64,000 nt of DNA from Antennarius striatus (Eukaryota > Chordata > Actinopteri > Lophiiformes > Antennariidae), in NCBI RefSeq assembly GCF_040054535.1, contig NC_090781.1:17722260-17786259 (forward strand), written 5' to 3'. A program made the translations under genes and the position numbers. Shown here piece after piece: positions 61,658 to 64,000 of the stretch. A model generated the notes under the pieces. It worked only from the letters and a program-made list of their open reading frames with translations. It searched no databases and had not been told where the DNA came from. Position 1 is the first letter of the stretch; every line of letters begins with the position of its first letter.

Positions 61658-64000
61658 ATGCGTGCGTGCGTGCGTGTGTGTGTGTAGCACCCAGTCGTCT
61701 GACCTCTTTATCCGTCAGTTTTTATAGTTACTGTTAATGTTATTATACCCTCATCTAACGTCCACTGATTTAAATCAAAACGTCCATTTCCTCTGAGGTT
61801 ACCTGTAAATTTGTAGCAACACGATTACACCTGCAAAAGTCTGACACCAACATCGCTGGACATAAAGATAATGATAAACAGCGGCCTCTGATTGGTCGGA
61901 GGTGGGCGCCTGTCTCTGCTGAGTCACGGTTGAAATTTGACCTTCGGCTTTGTGACACTTCAAAGGGAAATAGATTTTCTAGCTCTCTACATTTTAACAG
62001 GTTTACCAGCGACTGGACAGATGGGGGGAGAATAGTGATGGAGGGATGAGTCCAAGGTGGGTGGAGGAGGACAGGTAACCACAGGACTTATGAGGAGTGG
62101 GAGCAGGTGTGTCGAGGATAGAGGAGGGGAGGTATGAGAACGAAATAAAGATAATGTACCTGTATATAGATAAATGATGTAGAGAACAGCGATGTGTGAA
62201 AATATTCAGGTGTCAGTCTGTAGATCAGGAGCCTCTAGGGGCCAGAACACTTATGTCTGCACTCGTTTCAGTTTTATTATGAACTCTTGTTATATAACTG
62301 GTCAAAGTAGATTGTCTAATCACCTTGCATTTCACCTGGCTGTCATGACAACAGCTGGCCCCTTCATGACATCACTCAGCGTGACAAACAGTTACTGTCT
62401 GGTTTACAAGGTGATTGTAGACGCAGCGATACATCTAGGAGGAGGCTGTACGATCAGGAGTAGAAGAAAGAGGAGGTGATGTCATGATCTTTGTTCCACG
62501 ATGCATCCACATGCCCTGGGTTTAAATCATGCCACAGTTTAGCTTAAGATTTCAGCTGTTACCAACTGCAGCGCCTTTTTTTTTCACAGACATGGATTTT
62601 AAACCCACAACCTCTGGATTAACTGATTGATTCCCATATCCATGGACAAGTAGAAAAAGACAGCGCGACTTTCACAACGAACAAAAGGCAGCAATTTTTT
62701 TTTAGGTTTAAGATGGACAGAAAGTCCTTATTTTTGCTATTGCTTCCAGAAGAGAAGGATGAAGATTTGTGGTTTAAGAACACTTTGTCAACCCTGTAAA
62801 TCTCACCACTGTCATTTTTTTTTGATTGGCTGGAATGTGTTGAAGCTGATGATGTCATTATCATCAGACATAAAAGAGTCCAAAGCACAACATTTTGTTA
62901 AACTGAAATTTATAATATACTTCACACAATTGCTTCACATGTTTATTGATTATACCTGGCTTTCCTTTTTTGAAAGGTTGTGTTCTCCAGAGCCACATAG
63001 TGGACATAGTGGGTGGGCTTTCTATGGAACCAGAAAAGAGAGGTGAATGACATTTTTGCTACTAACTTTAGCAGCTACTGTAATAAATTGAGTCCAAACA
63101 TTGCAGCTGACAAACTACATTTACTGGAATCACAATCTTTTTCTTTTTACATCTGCTATTATTTCGCTTCATTCGTGAATGCTGACACAAAGAGCAGCGT
63201 GTGATCATGTCGACTGTCCTCTTGTCTCCAGAAATGCTGAAAAAATGCTGGGGGTGTGGACGAGCTTTAGTGTCCCACGTAACAACAACAATGTCTTTGT
63301 GTTGTCTGTGTTCATTGTGTTAACTCATCCGTGGTCATAGATGACTGGCAGCGGTCAGACGAAGTGTTGCCCCAGGCTGAGACAATAGACATGAACAAGC
63401 TTGAAATATTCAGGATTCTCCAGCCACAAGCGTAATTCACTCAGGAGAGACAGGAAGATGTTGTCCTGTTGACTGTTGTTGTTGTTTGTAGTTTGTTTTA
63501 AAACAAAATAAAAGATAAAATGTTCGTGACGGCCAATGACATTCAGGCTAAGGTTTTCCAGTGGACTACCAAGACTCTTGGTTGAAGCCACACCCCCAAA
63601 GCCCATTCAAGGTGGAGTCATATAAAATAATAAAAATAAAAATATGAAATAAGAACATATCTAAATAAATGAAATGACAAACACATTGCTTTGGTTTGAA
63701 CTAGATTGAAAAAAAAACCCCTGTCTTAAAATTTAAATGTCAACACTTCACTAAGTCTAAAAAGATAAGAGATAATGTGACTTAATATGGTGTCAAAATG
63801 CTTTTTGTGAAAAACATAAACCATTTGAGCCTAAATTCATTTTGTAACCATAGAGACAATAGAAATAAACGTCATAAAAGTTCCTGTAGCGAAAGGCGCC
63901 ACAACAGTACTCTGTGGTTGTGTGTAGGAAGTTTAGGGAAACAAATTTAAAACAGATTTTGAGTTATAGTCTGAAAACTAAAGGCGAGACAGACAGAACC
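60110..64000. other. Right-hand flank without recognisable genes
   Basis: AT-rich DNA with a TG/TGCG microsatellite and short TC/GA runs (60749-60766, 61526-61538). All open frames are under about 100 codons and resemble nothing known. Confidence 0.5.
61609..61684. repeat. (TG)n(TGCG)n microsatellite
   Basis: TG repeats pass into about 10 copies of TGCG, with one TGCA variant, and back into TG. Alternating purine-pyrimidine with CpG makes it a strong Z-DNA candidate. Confidence 0.95.

Overview
This is a window of vertebrate nuclear DNA, almost certainly from a ray-finned (teleost) fish. All recognisable genes are split into GT-AG exons that match vertebrate families along their whole length. 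Long TG/CA, TC and GA microsatellites, a 1.6-kb Tc1-like transposon, short inverted-repeat elements and LINE-tail fragments fill the gaps. The genes are compact: sik3 is about 14 kb, whereas the human gene is far larger. That suits a compact percomorph-type genome, but the species cannot be named from the sequence.

Layout, left to right: (1) 5' half of rps3 on the minus strand, running off the left edge, with one complete and one truncated SNORD15 (U15) gene in its introns. (2) vstm5, plus strand, four exons. (3) med17, minus strand, twelve exons, tail-to-tail with vstm5 with poly(A) signals under 110 bp apart. (4) A CpG-rich promoter, then sik3, plus strand, 25 coding exons plus a 3'-UTR intron. 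(5) tmem25, plus strand, eight coding exons, with a pure (TC)102 tract 35 bp before its start codon. (6) shkbp1, minus strand, seventeen exons, convergent with tmem25. Its exon phases and conserved residues are preserved, but five single-base frame disruptions are spread over four exons. (7) About 6.7 kb of gene-poor DNA. (8) A single-coding-exon P2Y12-like G-protein-coupled receptor. (9) A decayed Tc1-like transposon. (10) A second, three-exon P2Y12/GPR34-like receptor. (11) A weakly supported, unidentified locus near 58.9-60.1 kb, then about 4 kb with nothing recognisable.

The gene models are checked internally. Summed coding exons are divisible by three and give 650 aa (med17; human 651), 1270 aa (sik3), 373 aa (tmem25; human 366), 191 aa (vstm5; human 200), 345 aa and 351 aa (receptors). 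Only shkbp1 fails this check.

The genes do not form one pathway. They cover translation (rps3 and its snoRNAs), transcription (med17), kinase signalling (sik3), endocytic and EGFR adaptor control (shkbp1), immunoglobulin-fold membrane proteins (vstm5, tmem25) and nucleotide/lipid-type GPCR signalling. In human, rps3, vstm5/med17 and sik3/tmem25 map to separate parts of 11q and shkbp1 to 19q, so this is a rearranged fish synteny block. I saw no CRISPR array, operon, phage or other prokaryotic system.
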